This document shows positions 7,987 to 16,643 of a DNA stretch of 44,159 bases, in pieces. The number at the start of each line of letters is the position of its first letter. Positions within the stretch are counted from its first letter, which is position 1. A program made the translations under genes and the position numbers. Origin of the DNA: Nitrospiraceae bacterium. Its GTDB lineage: Bacteria; Nitrospirota; Nitrospiria; Nitrospirales; Nitrospiraceae. The stretch lies in the NCBI GenBank assembly GCA_014379455.1, contig JACMLT010000283.1, positions 1 to 44,159 of the forward strand. The letters are read 5' to 3'. The notes under the pieces are model-generated. The model saw only the letters and a list, made by a program, of their open reading frames with translations. It was not told the origin of the DNA and searched no databases.

Positions 7987-9771
7987 ATGAAGGTTTCACT
8001 GCTCTTTCCTCCAACGTGGCATCCATCGCAGCCGTATCTGAGCCTCCCTTCATTAACGGGGTTTTTGGCTCAGGGCGGTGTCACCAACGTATCCCAGCGT
8101 GACCTTGGAATCGAACTCTTAGACAAGGTGGTGACCCATTCCTATGGGGTTGCGCTCTATCAGGAGTTAATCGATAAACAGCGGATGCTTGAGCAGGAAC
8201 GGACCGGAGATACCGGGCCGGGAAGTGCCGAGCATTTGGCGAGAGTGGTGGAGTCGCTGGACCGCTTTCCGTATCTCATCGATCGGATTGAGCCGGCCAA
8301 GGAAACCCTTCGCGGGGAAGGCTTCTATGATCTCGAATCCTATAAGGAAAGTCTGTTTCTCATTGACAAATGGCTGGAGGTGCTCTCCACGCTCTATTTC
8401 CCCACCCGACTGACGGTCGTCGACAATCAGTTCGGCAGCTGTTCCATCTATTCATCCAAAGATCTGATGAAGATCATCAGGGATGAGGCCCAGAACCCCT
8501 ATATTCGGCTCTTTCGGGAGCAGTTCGTGCAGTCTATTGTCGGCGACCAGCCGGACTTGATCGGCGTGTCGATTACGGCGACATCGCAGATTATCCCCGG
8601 CCTGACACTCTGTCGTTTGCTCAAGGAAGCTGCTCCCAACATCCATCTCACCATCGGCGGCAGTATCTTCACCAGATTGGTCGATAACGTGCGTCGCTGT
8701 CCGAGTCTCTTCGATCTGACCGACGATATCATCGTGTTCGAGGGCGAGACTGCGTTGCTTGAACTCGTTCATCAATTGGACGGAAAAAAAGATTTCAGCA
8801 AAGTTCCGAATCTGATCTATCGCCAGAACGGAAAGATTACGATTAACCAGCCGTTTTACTCTGAAAACATCAATCAGCTGCCGGCCCCCAACTACGACGG
8901 GTTCCCGCTCGGACTGTATTTGTCGCCGGAGCCTGTTTTGCCCGTGCAGTTTTCGCGAGGCTGCTACTACAAGGACTGTGCGTTCTGCGCCCTCACGCTG
9001 GATCACCAGAACTTCAGGCAGAAAGATCCGGGACGGACCGTTGAGGAGCTGGAATGGCTCAAGCAGCGGTACGGAGCCCAGCGGTTCTTCTTTACCGACG
9101 AGTGTGTGGCGCTCTCACCGGCGAAACGGTTGTGCCAACAGATCATCGACAAGAAGCTGGATATCAAATGGACCTGTGAGATGCGGTTCGAAAAGCATTT
9201 GACCCGTGAACTGCTGACGTCGATGCGGGAGGCCGGGTGTCTGAAGATCGTGTTCGGATTGGAGTCCTTCAATCAGCGCGTCATGGACTTCATGAAGAAA
9301 GGGATCAAGCAGGAATGGGTGCGCCGTATTGCCGACGATTGTATCGACCTGGGGATCGCGTTGCATTGCTACATCATTGTGGGATTCCCGACCGAGAAGG
9401 AAGAAGAAGCCAGAGAGACGATGAATTTTATCGTGGAGAACGAGCGTCTACACGGATTGTACGGGTTTTCTTGTCAGCCATGCCTCTTCGATTTGGAAAA
9501 AGAAGCGCCGATCATGAGCGACCCCGGCAGCTATGGCATCAGGCGGATCATGCGCCCGTCGGCAGAGGACTTGAGCCTGGGTTTCTTTTATGAAGTGTCG
9601 GAAGGCATGACGCCGGACGAAGCGGAGCGTCTGTATCAGCATGTCTACGAAAAGGTCAGCGAGGTCGTGTGCGAGTTGCCGTTCAACTACTCGATGGCCG
9701 ATGGATTGTTGTATATCGCACGGGCCAAGGCCCAAGAAGTGCGCGAGCCGCAGCCGGCAGGATCGTCATGA
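7987..9771 (+). CDS. B12-binding-domain radical SAM protein
   Basis: This 594-residue protein has a cobalamin-binding-like region in the first half (DLIGVSITATSQIIPGL at about 190-205, then LTIGGSIFTR at 221-230). The radical SAM core follows, with RGCYYKDCAFC giving Cys326, Cys331 and Cys334. That spacing is CX4CX2C, seen in several B12-dependent radical SAM families in place of CX3CX2C. Later core motifs include FTDECVA and KIVFGLESFNQRVMDFM. No DxHxxG base-off cobalamin motif is visible. Such enzymes perform radical methylations or rearrangements; the substrate cannot be told. It stands alone, with its own upstream AT-rich region. Being in a candidate NXR accessory region suggests, but does not show, a role in cofactor or pigment modification. 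Confidence 0.86.
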   Translation: MKVSLLFPPTWHPSQPYLSLPSLTGFLAQGGVTNVSQRDLGIELLDKVVTHSYGVALYQELIDKQRMLEQERTGDTGPGSAEHLARVVESLDRFPYLIDRIEPAKETLRGEGFYDLESYKESLFLIDKWLEVLSTLYFPTRLTVVDNQFGSCSIYSSKDLMKIIRDEAQNPYIRLFREQFVQSIVGDQPDLIGVSITATSQIIPGLTLCRLLKEAAPNIHLTIGGSIFTRLVDNVRRCPSLFDLTDDIIVFEGETALLELVHQLDGKKDFSKVPNLIYRQNGKITINQPFYSENINQLPAPNYDGFPLGLYLSPEPVLPVQFSRGCYYKDCAFCALTLDHQNFRQKDPGRTVEELEWLKQRYGAQRFFFTDECVALSPAKRLCQQIIDKKLDIKWTCEMRFEKHLTRELLTSMREAGCLKIVFGLESFNQRVMDFMKKGIKQEWVRRIADDCIDLGIALHCYIIVGFPTEKEEEARETMNFIVENERLHGLYGFSCQPCLFDLEKEAPIMSDPGSYGIRRIMRPSAEDLSLGFFYEVSEGMTPDEAERLYQHVYEKVSEVVCELPFNYSMADGLLYIARAKAQEVREPQPAGSS

Positions 9772-9844
9772 GTGGCCCCCTCACGACATTCATCCTGTCT
9801 CTTTCCGGTCGGTATAATTTACGCGCGCTTCAAAGGTGTACGAC

Positions 9845-10966
9845 GTGACTACCACGAATCCCACCATCGAACGGATTACGGGGAAGCTCAGCGATCAATC
9901 TTTGCTGTTTCGATACACAATCAAGCTTGTCCTCATCGTCTCCTTCTCGGAATTGATTCTGTATCGGCTTGTGTCGCGGTTGGGGATGCATCTCAGCAAG
10001 CTGGCCCAGGAGCATGAATGGATTATCCCAACCTTCACGGCGCTGACGCAGATTGGGCAGTGGCTGCTCAATGTCGTGGCGATTCTGCTGTTTCTTGCTC
10101 TGAGTGTGGCGGCCGTCAATCGCGTGGCCCGTCGAGGGTTTACAGGATCGAATCGGATCGTGATCCCCTGTGTCGCGCTCCTCTTGCTCCTTACCGTGGG
10201 ATTTTTGTTAGTTCCTCCCGCCTTCTTGGGGTCGGCTATTTATAACATCGTGGCGCTGGTCGCGTTGATCTGTCTGATGGTGGAGTACCTCTCCACCCAT
10301 ACCGAATGGTCGCATCGCGCTATGGGGATTACCTATCTTCTCGGGGTCGGGGGCTGGTTGTATTATCAGATCGTGTCCACCATCTATAGTTTTATCGGAA
10401 CCGTTGCGGCTCCGCCCCTGGTGTACGAGGCGCATCGTGGGGGGGAGGGGCTCTTGGTCTTGTCCAGTATCCTGGTGATGTGGGCCTATGGGCAGGGCGT
10501 CTCGTTTCGGACGCGCAATCAACGGCAACGCCGCCGTGCCATCTGGTTTTGGGCGACGTCCATATCCGTGTTTACGGTGATGTTGTTCTTAGACTATCTG
10601 CTCCATCGGTATGATGCCGGGATGGCCAGTAGCATTCGTAAGGCGGCGGACGGCATTGGGTGGATTTTTCAGTTCGGCATGGGTTACACGTTTTTTCTCC
10701 CGTTTGCGTTCTATCTGACAGGCCTGTTGTGCTGGTCGTACACGGTTATTAAATTACTCAATATGGGGCGTCTGGCAGGGTATGGTCTTGGATTGATGTT
10801 TATTGCAGGATATGCACTCCTGTATTCCAATCTAACGCTCATGGTGGTGCTCGGCGCAATGCTCTTAAGCATGGACCGGCAGCGGCGCGATGCCACGGAA
10901 TCGGCGCCGGCAACGAACGCCCCCATGGTCAGTAGACCGGATTCTTTGGCGGGCGGACATATTTAA
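9845..10966 (+). CDS. Polytopic membrane protein of unknown function
   Basis: The 373-residue product has about ten hydrophobic segments, at roughly residues 20-45, 68-92, 100-122, 125-145, 153-180, 198-215, 233-252, 272-300 and 310-340 (the last probably two). The tail of about 35 residues is polar. I see no motif that identifies a transporter or enzyme. The GTG at 9845 is chosen because AAAGG lies 8 nt upstream; a GTG at 9836 overlaps that site. A perfect TATAAT at 9813-9818, with only a weak -35 match before it, may drive it separately from the radical SAM gene, which ends 73 nt upstream. Confidence 0.75.
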   Translation: MTTTNPTIERITGKLSDQSLLFRYTIKLVLIVSFSELILYRLVSRLGMHLSKLAQEHEWIIPTFTALTQIGQWLLNVVAILLFLALSVAAVNRVARRGFTGSNRIVIPCVALLLLLTVGFLLVPPAFLGSAIYNIVALVALICLMVEYLSTHTEWSHRAMGITYLLGVGGWLYYQIVSTIYSFIGTVAAPPLVYEAHRGGEGLLVLSSILVMWAYGQGVSFRTRNQRQRRRAIWFWATSISVFTVMLFLDYLLHRYDAGMASSIRKAADGIGWIFQFGMGYTFFLPFAFYLTGLLCWSYTVIKLLNMGRLAGYGLGLMFIAGYALLYSNLTLMVVLGAMLLSMDRQRRDATESAPATNAPMVSRPDSLAGGHI

Positions 10967-11177
10967 CAAGAAGCGTGAATGGTACAAGGTGAAATGTGCA
11001 AGGCAGGATTGCCGAGGGTGTGTCCTCCGAAGCCGTTCATGGATCACTGGAGAACCATTTTGATCATTCTGAAGTTCGGTTGACATCGGCACCGATTTGG
11101 AAGATTCACATGGTGTCGGGTGTACAAGTTGAGTTTTTCCGTGGCTTGCGAACAGACTTTTTACTACAGGGAATCGT

Positions 11178-11987
11178 ATGAACGAACCAACCGCTGCTGT
11201 TCCTGAACAAAGCCAGACCATCATCGATCCCGGCGATCAGCCGCTGAGCCCCGACGAGGAAATCACCGAGATCGAAAAACTCTTGGCGGTTGAGCCAGAC
11301 GATTTCCAGGCCCGCTGCCGATTGGGCGAGCTGTATTTCAGCAAAGGCCGGATGGATGACGCGCTCGTCGAGGTCAAGAAGTCGATCGAAATGGCGGAAG
11401 GGCTCCGCGCAGAGATGAATCGGTCGCTTGCGATGTACTATTCGAATTTGGGCACGATCTACGCCACGAAAGCCATGACGGATGAAGCGGAAACCGAATT
11501 CAAGCATGCGCTCGACGTCTTTCCCCATGATGTCCTGGCGCTCTTCAACCTTGGGCGGGTCTATGCCGACAAGAAGAAATTCATGGAGGCCAAGGGGTAT
11601 TACGAGCGCCTTGTGGAAATTACGCCGGACGACCCTATGGCTTGGTACAATCTCGCGGGGGTCTATGTCGAACTCGATAATCCTCAGGTTTCGGACTACA
11701 ATACCATCGACATGGCCATCCAGTGCTATGTCCGTACACTGGAGTTGGACCCGAAGCATTTGGAAGGCAGTTTCAAGCTGATGGAGTTGGCGTTGAATCA
11801 CAAGAAAACGGATCTCGCGATCAAGGTCATGGAAGAAGCTGTCGAGCAAAATCCCGAAGAACCACTGGCCTACTACAACTTGATCAGCGTCTACGACAAG
11901 GCGAAAATGTTCGAACAGGCTGAGCAGGCACGGAAGCGATTGAAGGAACGATTTTCCAAACGGGCCAAAGAGAGCAACGCATCCTGA
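11178..11987 (+). CDS. Tetratricopeptide-repeat protein
   Basis: The 269-residue product consists almost wholly of TPR-type helical pairs from about residue 45. Examples are [34 protein letters not shown] and [20 protein letters not shown]. There are about six units with typical W/Y, G, Y, A and P positions. The N-terminus is acidic and Pro-rich without a signal peptide, so it is cytoplasmic. TPR arrays bind other proteins. It begins a tight run with tatA (28 nt downstream) and the NHL protein, so a scaffold role in assembly or export of the neighbouring redox proteins is possible but inferred. The 211 bp before it hold no clear gene. Confidence 0.85.
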   Translation: MNEPTAAVPEQSQTIIDPGDQPLSPDEEITEIEKLLAVEPDDFQARCRLGELYFSKGRMDDALVEVKKSIEMAEGLRAEMNRSLAMYYSNLGTIYATKAMTDEAETEFKHALDVFPHDVLALFNLGRVYADKKKFMEAKGYYERLVEITPDDPMAWYNLAGVYVELDNPQVSDYNTIDMAIQCYVRTLELDPKHLEGSFKLMELALNHKKTDLAIKVMEEAVEQNPEEPLAYYNLISVYDKAKMFEQAEQARKRLKERFSKRAKESNAS

Positions 11988-12015
11988 TTGCCTCATTTAT
12001 AAGGAGGAATACACC

Positions 12016-12297
12016 ATGTTTGGGAGTCTTGGCTTTACAGAGTTGATCTTGATCCTTTTCATCGTATTGGTCATCTTCGGTGCGGGAAAATTGCCGCAGT
12101 TGGGAGAGGGGATCGGTAAGGCGATCAAGGGCTTCAAGAAGTCCGTGCATGAGGCGGACGCGATTGAAGCCGAAGCCCAAGCGGCCCAGCAGAACATGGC
12201 CGCCGCTCCGCAGCAAGCGGTTCCCGAACCCATGCAGCAAGCACCGGCTTCCGTGGAGCAGTCGGCCGCGCCGGTCCATTCAGCGTCACGCGGCTAA
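12016..12297 (+). CDS. tatA: Twin-arginine translocase subunit TatA
   Basis: The 93-residue product has the TatA/E architecture. A short N-terminus leads into one membrane span (residues about 5-21), then the [10 protein letters not shown] hinge (21-30), an amphipathic helix ([13 protein letters not shown]) and a Gln/Pro/Ala-rich tail. TatA oligomers form the pathway that carries folded, cofactor-loaded proteins across the inner membrane. Its placement among a Tat-signal ferredoxin, a TorD-like chaperone and NxrC-like subunits suits export of a molybdoenzyme complex. A strong AAGGAGGA site precedes it. TatC is not in the window. The FGAGK hinge favours TatA over TatB. Confidence 0.93.
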   Translation: MFGSLGFTELILILFIVLVIFGAGKLPQLGEGIGKAIKGFKKSVHEADAIEAEAQAAQQNMAAAPQQAVPEPMQQAPASVEQSAAPVHSASRG

Positions 12298-12321
12298 TCG
12301 CCGGGATAGGGTTACAGGTAT

Positions 12322-13575
12322 ATGGAAACCGAGCTTCAGCTTGCGGTCGGCTATATCGAAACCTTCGCAGGCAACGGGAAAGCCAGGAGCACTGGCGATG
12401 GAAAACGGGCGGTCAAGTCAGGAATTCCACTGCCCCATCACGCGGCGCTCGACAAGGACGAAGCGTGGTTCTACTTTGCCGAGTCCGGGTCCGATCGTAT
12501 CCGACGGGTCAATCTCCGGGAAGGCCTACTCCATAACTTTGCCGGCATCGGTGAAACATGCTACAGCGGCGACGAAGGCCTGTGTGGAGAGGCCGGGCTC
12601 TATTTGCCGCTCGACGTCGCGTTCGATTCCCACAACGACCTCTACATCTGCGATTCCGGCAGTAACCGCATCAGAAAAATAGACCATGAGACTGGCATCA
12701 TCACGACGATCATCGGGACCGGACAACATGGGTTCAATGGAGATGGCCCGGCCCTTGAGACCAATCTCACCTGGCCTGCCGCGATCGCGTTCGATCCCAA
12801 CGACGTGATGTACATCGCCGATACCCAAGCACATCGAATCCGTCGCTACGATCCACTGACAGGCATGGTCACGACTGTCGCCGGGACTTGGACGGCAGAG
12901 GACGAGGCTCGTGAGCAACCGCTCGTGGCGCGGAATCTGGTGGTGCTCTCCGGCGATGCCATCGGCATCGATTTCAGCGATGATCACGGCTGGCTCATGC
13001 CGGTCTGTTCGGATGGACTGGACATGTCCATGTATCTCGATGATGGAAAGCCTGCACTCGAAGCCCGACTGTATGATGCCGTCGGGCTTACGGTGAATGG
13101 GAAAGGCGATATTATTTTCGTCGATAAGGGCAGCAACCGTGTCCGCAGCATCGATCATCGCAGTGGTATCATCTCGACAGTAGCCGGGGTGTGCCGGTAC
13201 GGCTACGATGGTGACGACAAGCTAGCAGTCAGAGCGATGCTTCATGCGCCGGAAGCTGTGGTGGCTGATCAGCAGGACAATCTCTACATCTCCGACACGA
13301 TGAATCATCGCGTACGTAAGGTCGAGGTTGCCACCGGCCTGATCACGACGGTGGCAGGCAACGGAGACAGTGGGTACGAAGATAAGAATATGGGTGGGTG
13401 CGGCGCCGCACGCTTCGTCGCGAAAGAGTCGGCAGGGACAGTGAAACATGGAGACGGACTTCTCGGGATCGAGGCCGTCGTCAATTCTCCGGTTGGACTC
13501 TCACTGGACTCCCAGGGGTATCTCTACATCTGCGAGCGGGGCGAAAACAAAATTCGCCGCGTGAAACTCTGGTAG
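12322..13575 (+). CDS. NHL-repeat beta-propeller protein
   Basis: The 417-residue product repeats the NHL pattern: a phrase like LPLDVAFDSHNDLYICDSGS followed by NRIRKID and ITTIIGTG. At least five copies are seen, for example near residues 97-135, 150-190, 255-290, 310-350 and 385-417. Each repeat forms a propeller blade. NHL propellers bind proteins or ligands; some are lyases, but nothing here shows catalysis. No signal peptide is present, so export through the adjacent TatA is not indicated unless it travels with a partner. It is 24 nt downstream of tatA and in the same run, so it is probably co-transcribed. Confidence 0.85.
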   Translation: METELQLAVGYIETFAGNGKARSTGDGKRAVKSGIPLPHHAALDKDEAWFYFAESGSDRIRRVNLREGLLHNFAGIGETCYSGDEGLCGEAGLYLPLDVAFDSHNDLYICDSGSNRIRKIDHETGIITTIIGTGQHGFNGDGPALETNLTWPAAIAFDPNDVMYIADTQAHRIRRYDPLTGMVTTVAGTWTAEDEAREQPLVARNLVVLSGDAIGIDFSDDHGWLMPVCSDGLDMSMYLDDGKPALEARLYDAVGLTVNGKGDIIFVDKGSNRVRSIDHRSGIISTVAGVCRYGYDGDDKLAVRAMLHAPEAVVADQQDNLYISDTMNHRVRKVEVATGLITTVAGNGDSGYEDKNMGGCGAARFVAKESAGTVKHGDGLLGIEAVVNSPVGLSLDSQGYLYICERGENKIRRVKLW

Positions 13576-13624
13576 CGATTCGCTTGCCGTCGGATTGAGC
13601 CGCTCGGGCGGTGTGAGTGTCTGC

Positions 13625-13640
13625 GCCCATCGCGATGGGC
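13625..13640. promoter_or_regulatory. Perfect 16-bp palindrome upstream of the second NxrC-like gene
   Basis: GCCCATCGCGATGGGC is a perfect inverted repeat centred 38 nt before the GTG start at 13670. It could be an operator or a small hairpin in the leader. No second copy was noticed in the window. Confidence 0.35.
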
Positions 13641-13669
13641 TCGCGCCGATCACCTGAGGGCGTTGCATA

Positions 13670-14497
13670 GTGCGTACGACGACAAAGATATCTTCCCGCC
13701 CAGTCCTGCTCCTGCTCTTCTTCATTCTGGTGATAGCCGGGGTCTTAGTCGGCGTCGGTGTACCCCTTGTGAGTTCCGAGGGGATGATTATTCGTGTGCG
13801 CCTCGTCGAGGGGGATCTGCCGGCTGAGCCGGATGATGTGGCTTGGGCCAAGGTCTCGCCGATGACGCTTCCATTGAGCGGTCAGGTGATTACCAGACCT
13901 GTCTGGCCGGAGCCGAGCGCGCGCGCCTTGACGGTGCGGTCGCTTCACAACGGGACTGAGATCGCGTTTTTGCTTGAATGGCAGGACAACACCAAGAATG
14001 ACCGTCTGACGCCGGGAACTTTTCGTGATGGCGTAGCGATCGGACTGCCGCTCGGCGATGCCCCTTCGTTCTTCTGCATGGGTCAACTCGATCACTACAT
14101 TAATATCTGGCATTGGAAGGCCGATTGGCAGAGCGATATCGACCGCCGGGCCGCGAAGGCCTCCGAGAAGGCTCGCGACGGTGTGCGGACGTTCGAAGTC
14201 ATTCCACGACGAGTCTCGTCTGTCGAGGATCTCATCGGCGGGGGATTTAGTACCCTGACGACCAAAGAGAAGCAGGGCCGAGTTCAGGGGAAGGCTGTAT
14301 GGAAAGATGGAGTGTGGCATGTTGTCATGCGCAGGCCCTTGGTGAGTGAAGAGCAGGAGAACGAAGCCAAGCTGATCCCAGGTCGGGTACAAACTGTGTC
14401 GTTTGCTGTCTGGAACGGTGAGAATAAAGAACGAAATGGGCAGAAATCTGTCGCGCCCTGGTTTCAGCTGGTTATCGACCCCTTTTCGAAACTCTAA
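13670..14497 (+). CDS. NxrC-like gamma subunit paralogue (short form)
   Basis: The 275-residue product is a paralogue of the NxrC-like protein at 4648. Shared landmarks are LPLSGQ(V/L)IT, LEWQDNTKND against IEWQDQTKND, APSFFCMGQ (Met137) and SFAVWNGENKERNGQKSVAPW (Lys259 within it). It keeps both heme-ligand candidates but lacks the extra segment of about 40 residues. The N-terminus is an export signal or anchor (LLLLFFILVIAGVLVGVG). The start is GTG with GAGGG about 10 nt upstream. Its stop is followed directly by an intergenic repeat, then a PDZ protein and two pentaheme cytochromes. Together these suggest an electron-output module, perhaps pairing this gamma subunit with c-type cytochromes. 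Confidence 0.83.
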   Translation: MRTTTKISSRPVLLLLFFILVIAGVLVGVGVPLVSSEGMIIRVRLVEGDLPAEPDDVAWAKVSPMTLPLSGQVITRPVWPEPSARALTVRSLHNGTEIAFLLEWQDNTKNDRLTPGTFRDGVAIGLPLGDAPSFFCMGQLDHYINIWHWKADWQSDIDRRAAKASEKARDGVRTFEVIPRRVSSVEDLIGGGFSTLTTKEKQGRVQGKAVWKDGVWHVVMRRPLVSEEQENEAKLIPGRVQTVSFAVWNGENKERNGQKSVAPWFQLVIDPFSKL

Positions 14498-14666
14498 GCA
14501 GGATGCTGAAAAAGGAGGCGGGGTAGCTGGGACGATCCCCGTGCTCGCGCAACGCGCGGCTTAAGAAAGCCCTCGTTGGACGCGCGTGATTGGGATTATC
14601 CCAGCCATCTCTTATAACGTGGTGGCTTGCTGCGGCCTTGCTGGGAGAGCTTTTTGAGCATCTTGC
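14498..14666 (+). repeat. Stop-codon-linked palindromic repeat, copy 1 (long class)
   Basis: It begins GCAGGATGCTGAAAAAG directly after the TAA of the NxrC-like paralogue and ends CTTTTTGAGCATCTTGC; the ends are imperfect inverted repeats. It contains the family block CTGCGGCCTTGCTGG near the right end, but its middle differs from the shorter copies. It extends almost to the start of the PDZ gene. Confidence 0.75.
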
Positions 14667-14695
14667 GGGAGATTTCCCCTAGAGAGGCACGGACG

Positions 14696-15181
14696 TTGGA
14701 AGATGCTCGAATCGTTTCCGTCAGTGCGCATATAAAGGCCCTTTGGAGTCGAAGGGCCTTTTTCTTGTGTGCCTGTCTCTGTTTGGGAACACCGTGCGGG
14801 TTTGATCTGGCGCCGGTGAATGCGGCGGATCAGGAGCCGATGACCGCGGAGGAAGCCGAACGATTGGGAGAAGAATTCGGTGTGATGGTCGGAGATGTGG
14901 ACGAAGACATCAGAAAAGAATTGAAGCTCGAACGAGCGCAGGGCGTCGCGGTGTTCGAAGTGATTGGGAGCTCGCGTGCAGACTATGCCGGCATCAAGGT
15001 CCGATCCGTCATCAAGGAAATCGACAAGGCCGAGATCAGAAATCTGATCGACTTTGGGAGAGCCATTAAGCGAGGGATGAAAGAATGTAACTTCACCGTC
15101 GGCACCTATGAGTCGGCTGATCCAGGCGATCCGGTCGGGTGGGGAGTCAATTTTCATTTCGTCGGATGTAAACGGGACTGA
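14696..15181 (+). CDS. Exported PDZ-domain protein
   Basis: The predicted product of 161 residues has a likely export signal (ALWSRRAFFLCACLCLG, cleavage near VNAA). An acidic linker follows, then a PDZ-like domain from about residue 75: GVAVFEVIGSSRADYAGIKV, then SVIKEIDKAEIRNLIDFGRA. PDZ domains bind peptide ends or regulate partners; no protease domain is attached. The start is uncertain: no ATG is available, and I take the TTG at 14696 because AGAGG lies 9 nt upstream and it keeps the Arg-rich n-region. A terminator-like hairpin overlaps codons just before the hydrophobic core. The next gene starts 2 nt after its stop, so it is co-transcribed with the pentaheme cytochrome. Confidence 0.7.
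   Translation: MEDARIVSVSAHIKALWSRRAFFLCACLCLGTPCGFDLAPVNAADQEPMTAEEAERLGEEFGVMVGDVDEDIRKELKLERAQGVAVFEVIGSSRADYAGIKVRSVIKEIDKAEIRNLIDFGRAIKRGMKECNFTVGTYESADPGDPVGWGVNFHFVGCKRD
14734..14766 (+). terminator. Terminator-like hairpin inside the 5' end of the PDZ gene
   Basis: A perfect 10-bp stem (AAAGGCCCTT and AAGGGCCTTT, 8-nt loop) runs into TTTTTCTT. By form it is an intrinsic terminator, but it lies within the proposed signal-peptide coding region. It may act as an attenuator, or it may mean that translation starts later, at TTG 14765. Confidence 0.5.
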
Positions 15182-15183
15182 GA

Positions 15184-16488
15184 ATGTTAGGACGCACACT
15201 GTCGGGACAACGAATGGTTGCCGGCTTCTTTGTACTCATCGTGTGTGTGACTGCCCTGTATCATGACCTCGCTAGTGCACAGAAGGCCGATGTGTCGGGG
15301 TCGGATGACTGGGTCGCGGAGATTGAAAAAATCTTCATTCGATCGGAAGACTGCAAACAATGTCACGATCGACACTATGAAGAGTGGAAAGGCGCGCGCG
15401 AACAGACGCCGGACCTCAAGACTTTTGGCCGGGTCGATGCGGCGCTGTTGCATGGGACGTCGCTGGAGTCGCCGGTCTTCCGCACGGTGTTGGGTATCTG
15501 GCTGCAGACTCATCCGACGGCGGACGAGCGCCGCCGCTGTCTCGCCTGTCATGTGCCATCGACCACGGTGTTCCCCCAACATGTCGAGAAGATTGTAGCC
15601 CAGGTGCTGTCCGGTAAACCGCAAGTCGAGGGCATCGGCTGTGCCTCCTGCCATCTGATCAAGCAGGTCGAGCAGACGCCCGACTCTCCACCCTCATTCA
15701 AGATCGAGCCGGGGAAGATGATCTATGGGCCGTATGCGAATCCAGAAGAGAACCTTGTGCATCCTACCACGCAGTCCGAGCTGTTCCGTGGCGCGAACTT
15801 CTGTGCCTCCTGTCATTTCGATAAAGTAAAGGATGTGATGCAGAAAGATCTGGCTGGTGAGATCTTACAGGGGACGATTTGCCAAGATTGCCATATGGAG
15901 CCCTCGACCGGCAGTTCCACATCGAAGCGTGGCGCCATGACTCGTGCGATTGGCCGGCACTGGTTCCGCGGGGTCGTGGTGTCCGGCACCATGCTCAAGA
16001 ATCGAAATCTACAGGCTGAATGGATGCCTCGCGTGGATCTTGAGGCCAGCAAGTCTGCTTCGGCGGTGGAGGGGACGGCATTGGTCAGGATCGGCAGTCT
16101 CCCGCACAGTTTTCCAGACGGCGATCCGGTGCTCAAGCAGTTTTCTCTGATCCTGACCGCCAAGGATGTGCAGGGTAAGGTGCTGAAGGAAGAGACCAAA
16201 CAATTTGGCTTACCCTACGACAAGATTCTCCGAGGCCCGATTCCTGATCCATTCATCAAAGGGGGCCATACACGGAAAGTCCCTTTCTCCCTTGCGATCC
16301 CGCCAGGATCGACTGCTGCATCGATTGAAGCGGTGTTGAACTATGCGTTGATTCCGATGCCCGAACCGGCGCTCAAGGAGAAGTATCTCGCCACGTTGGC
16401 GACCGACAAAGAGCGGGAGAGTGCGAAGCAGATTTTCGATGAGTATACTCAGCCACGGTTCTTGACGTACCGAGCCAAATCATTTTAA
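15184..16488 (+). CDS. Periplasmic pentaheme c-type cytochrome (C554-like layout), copy 1
   Basis: The 434-residue product has a signal peptide (hydrophobic 11-25, cleavage near ASAQ). Five CxxCH sites have their first cysteines at 57, 119, 153, 207 and 233. All hemes lie in the N-terminal 240 residues; the remaining 190 have a beta-rich, heme-free character. The first heme is followed by HYEEWKGA, a pattern shared with the two paralogues at 16644 and 36278. Multiheme cytochromes of this layout resemble the cytochrome c554 family and carry electrons in the periplasm. It is translationally close to the PDZ gene and followed by a repeat and the second copy. A role as electron acceptor for the NxrC-like subunit is plausible but unproven. 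Confidence 0.87.
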   Translation: MLGRTLSGQRMVAGFFVLIVCVTALYHDLASAQKADVSGSDDWVAEIEKIFIRSEDCKQCHDRHYEEWKGAREQTPDLKTFGRVDAALLHGTSLESPVFRTVLGIWLQTHPTADERRRCLACHVPSTTVFPQHVEKIVAQVLSGKPQVEGIGCASCHLIKQVEQTPDSPPSFKIEPGKMIYGPYANPEENLVHPTTQSELFRGANFCASCHFDKVKDVMQKDLAGEILQGTICQDCHMEPSTGSSTSKRGAMTRAIGRHWFRGVVVSGTMLKNRNLQAEWMPRVDLEASKSASAVEGTALVRIGSLPHSFPDGDPVLKQFSLILTAKDVQGKVLKEETKQFGLPYDKILRGPIPDPFIKGGHTRKVPFSLAIPPGSTAASIEAVLNYALIPMPEPALKEKYLATLATDKERESAKQIFDEYTQPRFLTYRAKSF

Positions 16489-16613
16489 CAGGATGCTGAA
16501 AAAGCCCGCCATCGGCGTTCTCGACTCATCGAAATCCTCAACGTCCCCCGAGGGTACCCCTCCGGTTTCGATTTGCCTGCGGCCTTGCGGGACAGTCTTT
16601 TTGAGCATCCTGC
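16489..16613 (+). repeat. Stop-codon-linked palindromic repeat, copy 2
   Basis: It begins CAGGATGCTGAAAAAG immediately after the TAA of the first pentaheme gene and ends CTTTTTGAGCATCCTGC. The middle shows CCTCAACGT and GAGGGTACCCCTCCGG and then CTGCGGCCTTGCGGGACAG, typical of the family. It separates the two pentaheme genes and would form a long hairpin in their shared transcript. Confidence 0.85.
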
Positions 16614-16643
16614 TCGATATTCTTGAAGCAGAAGGATGAGGTG

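Noticed and set aside
11080-11085. Perfect TTGACA upstream of the TPR gene
   Set aside because: No acceptable -10 box at 16-18 nt, so not listed as a promoter.
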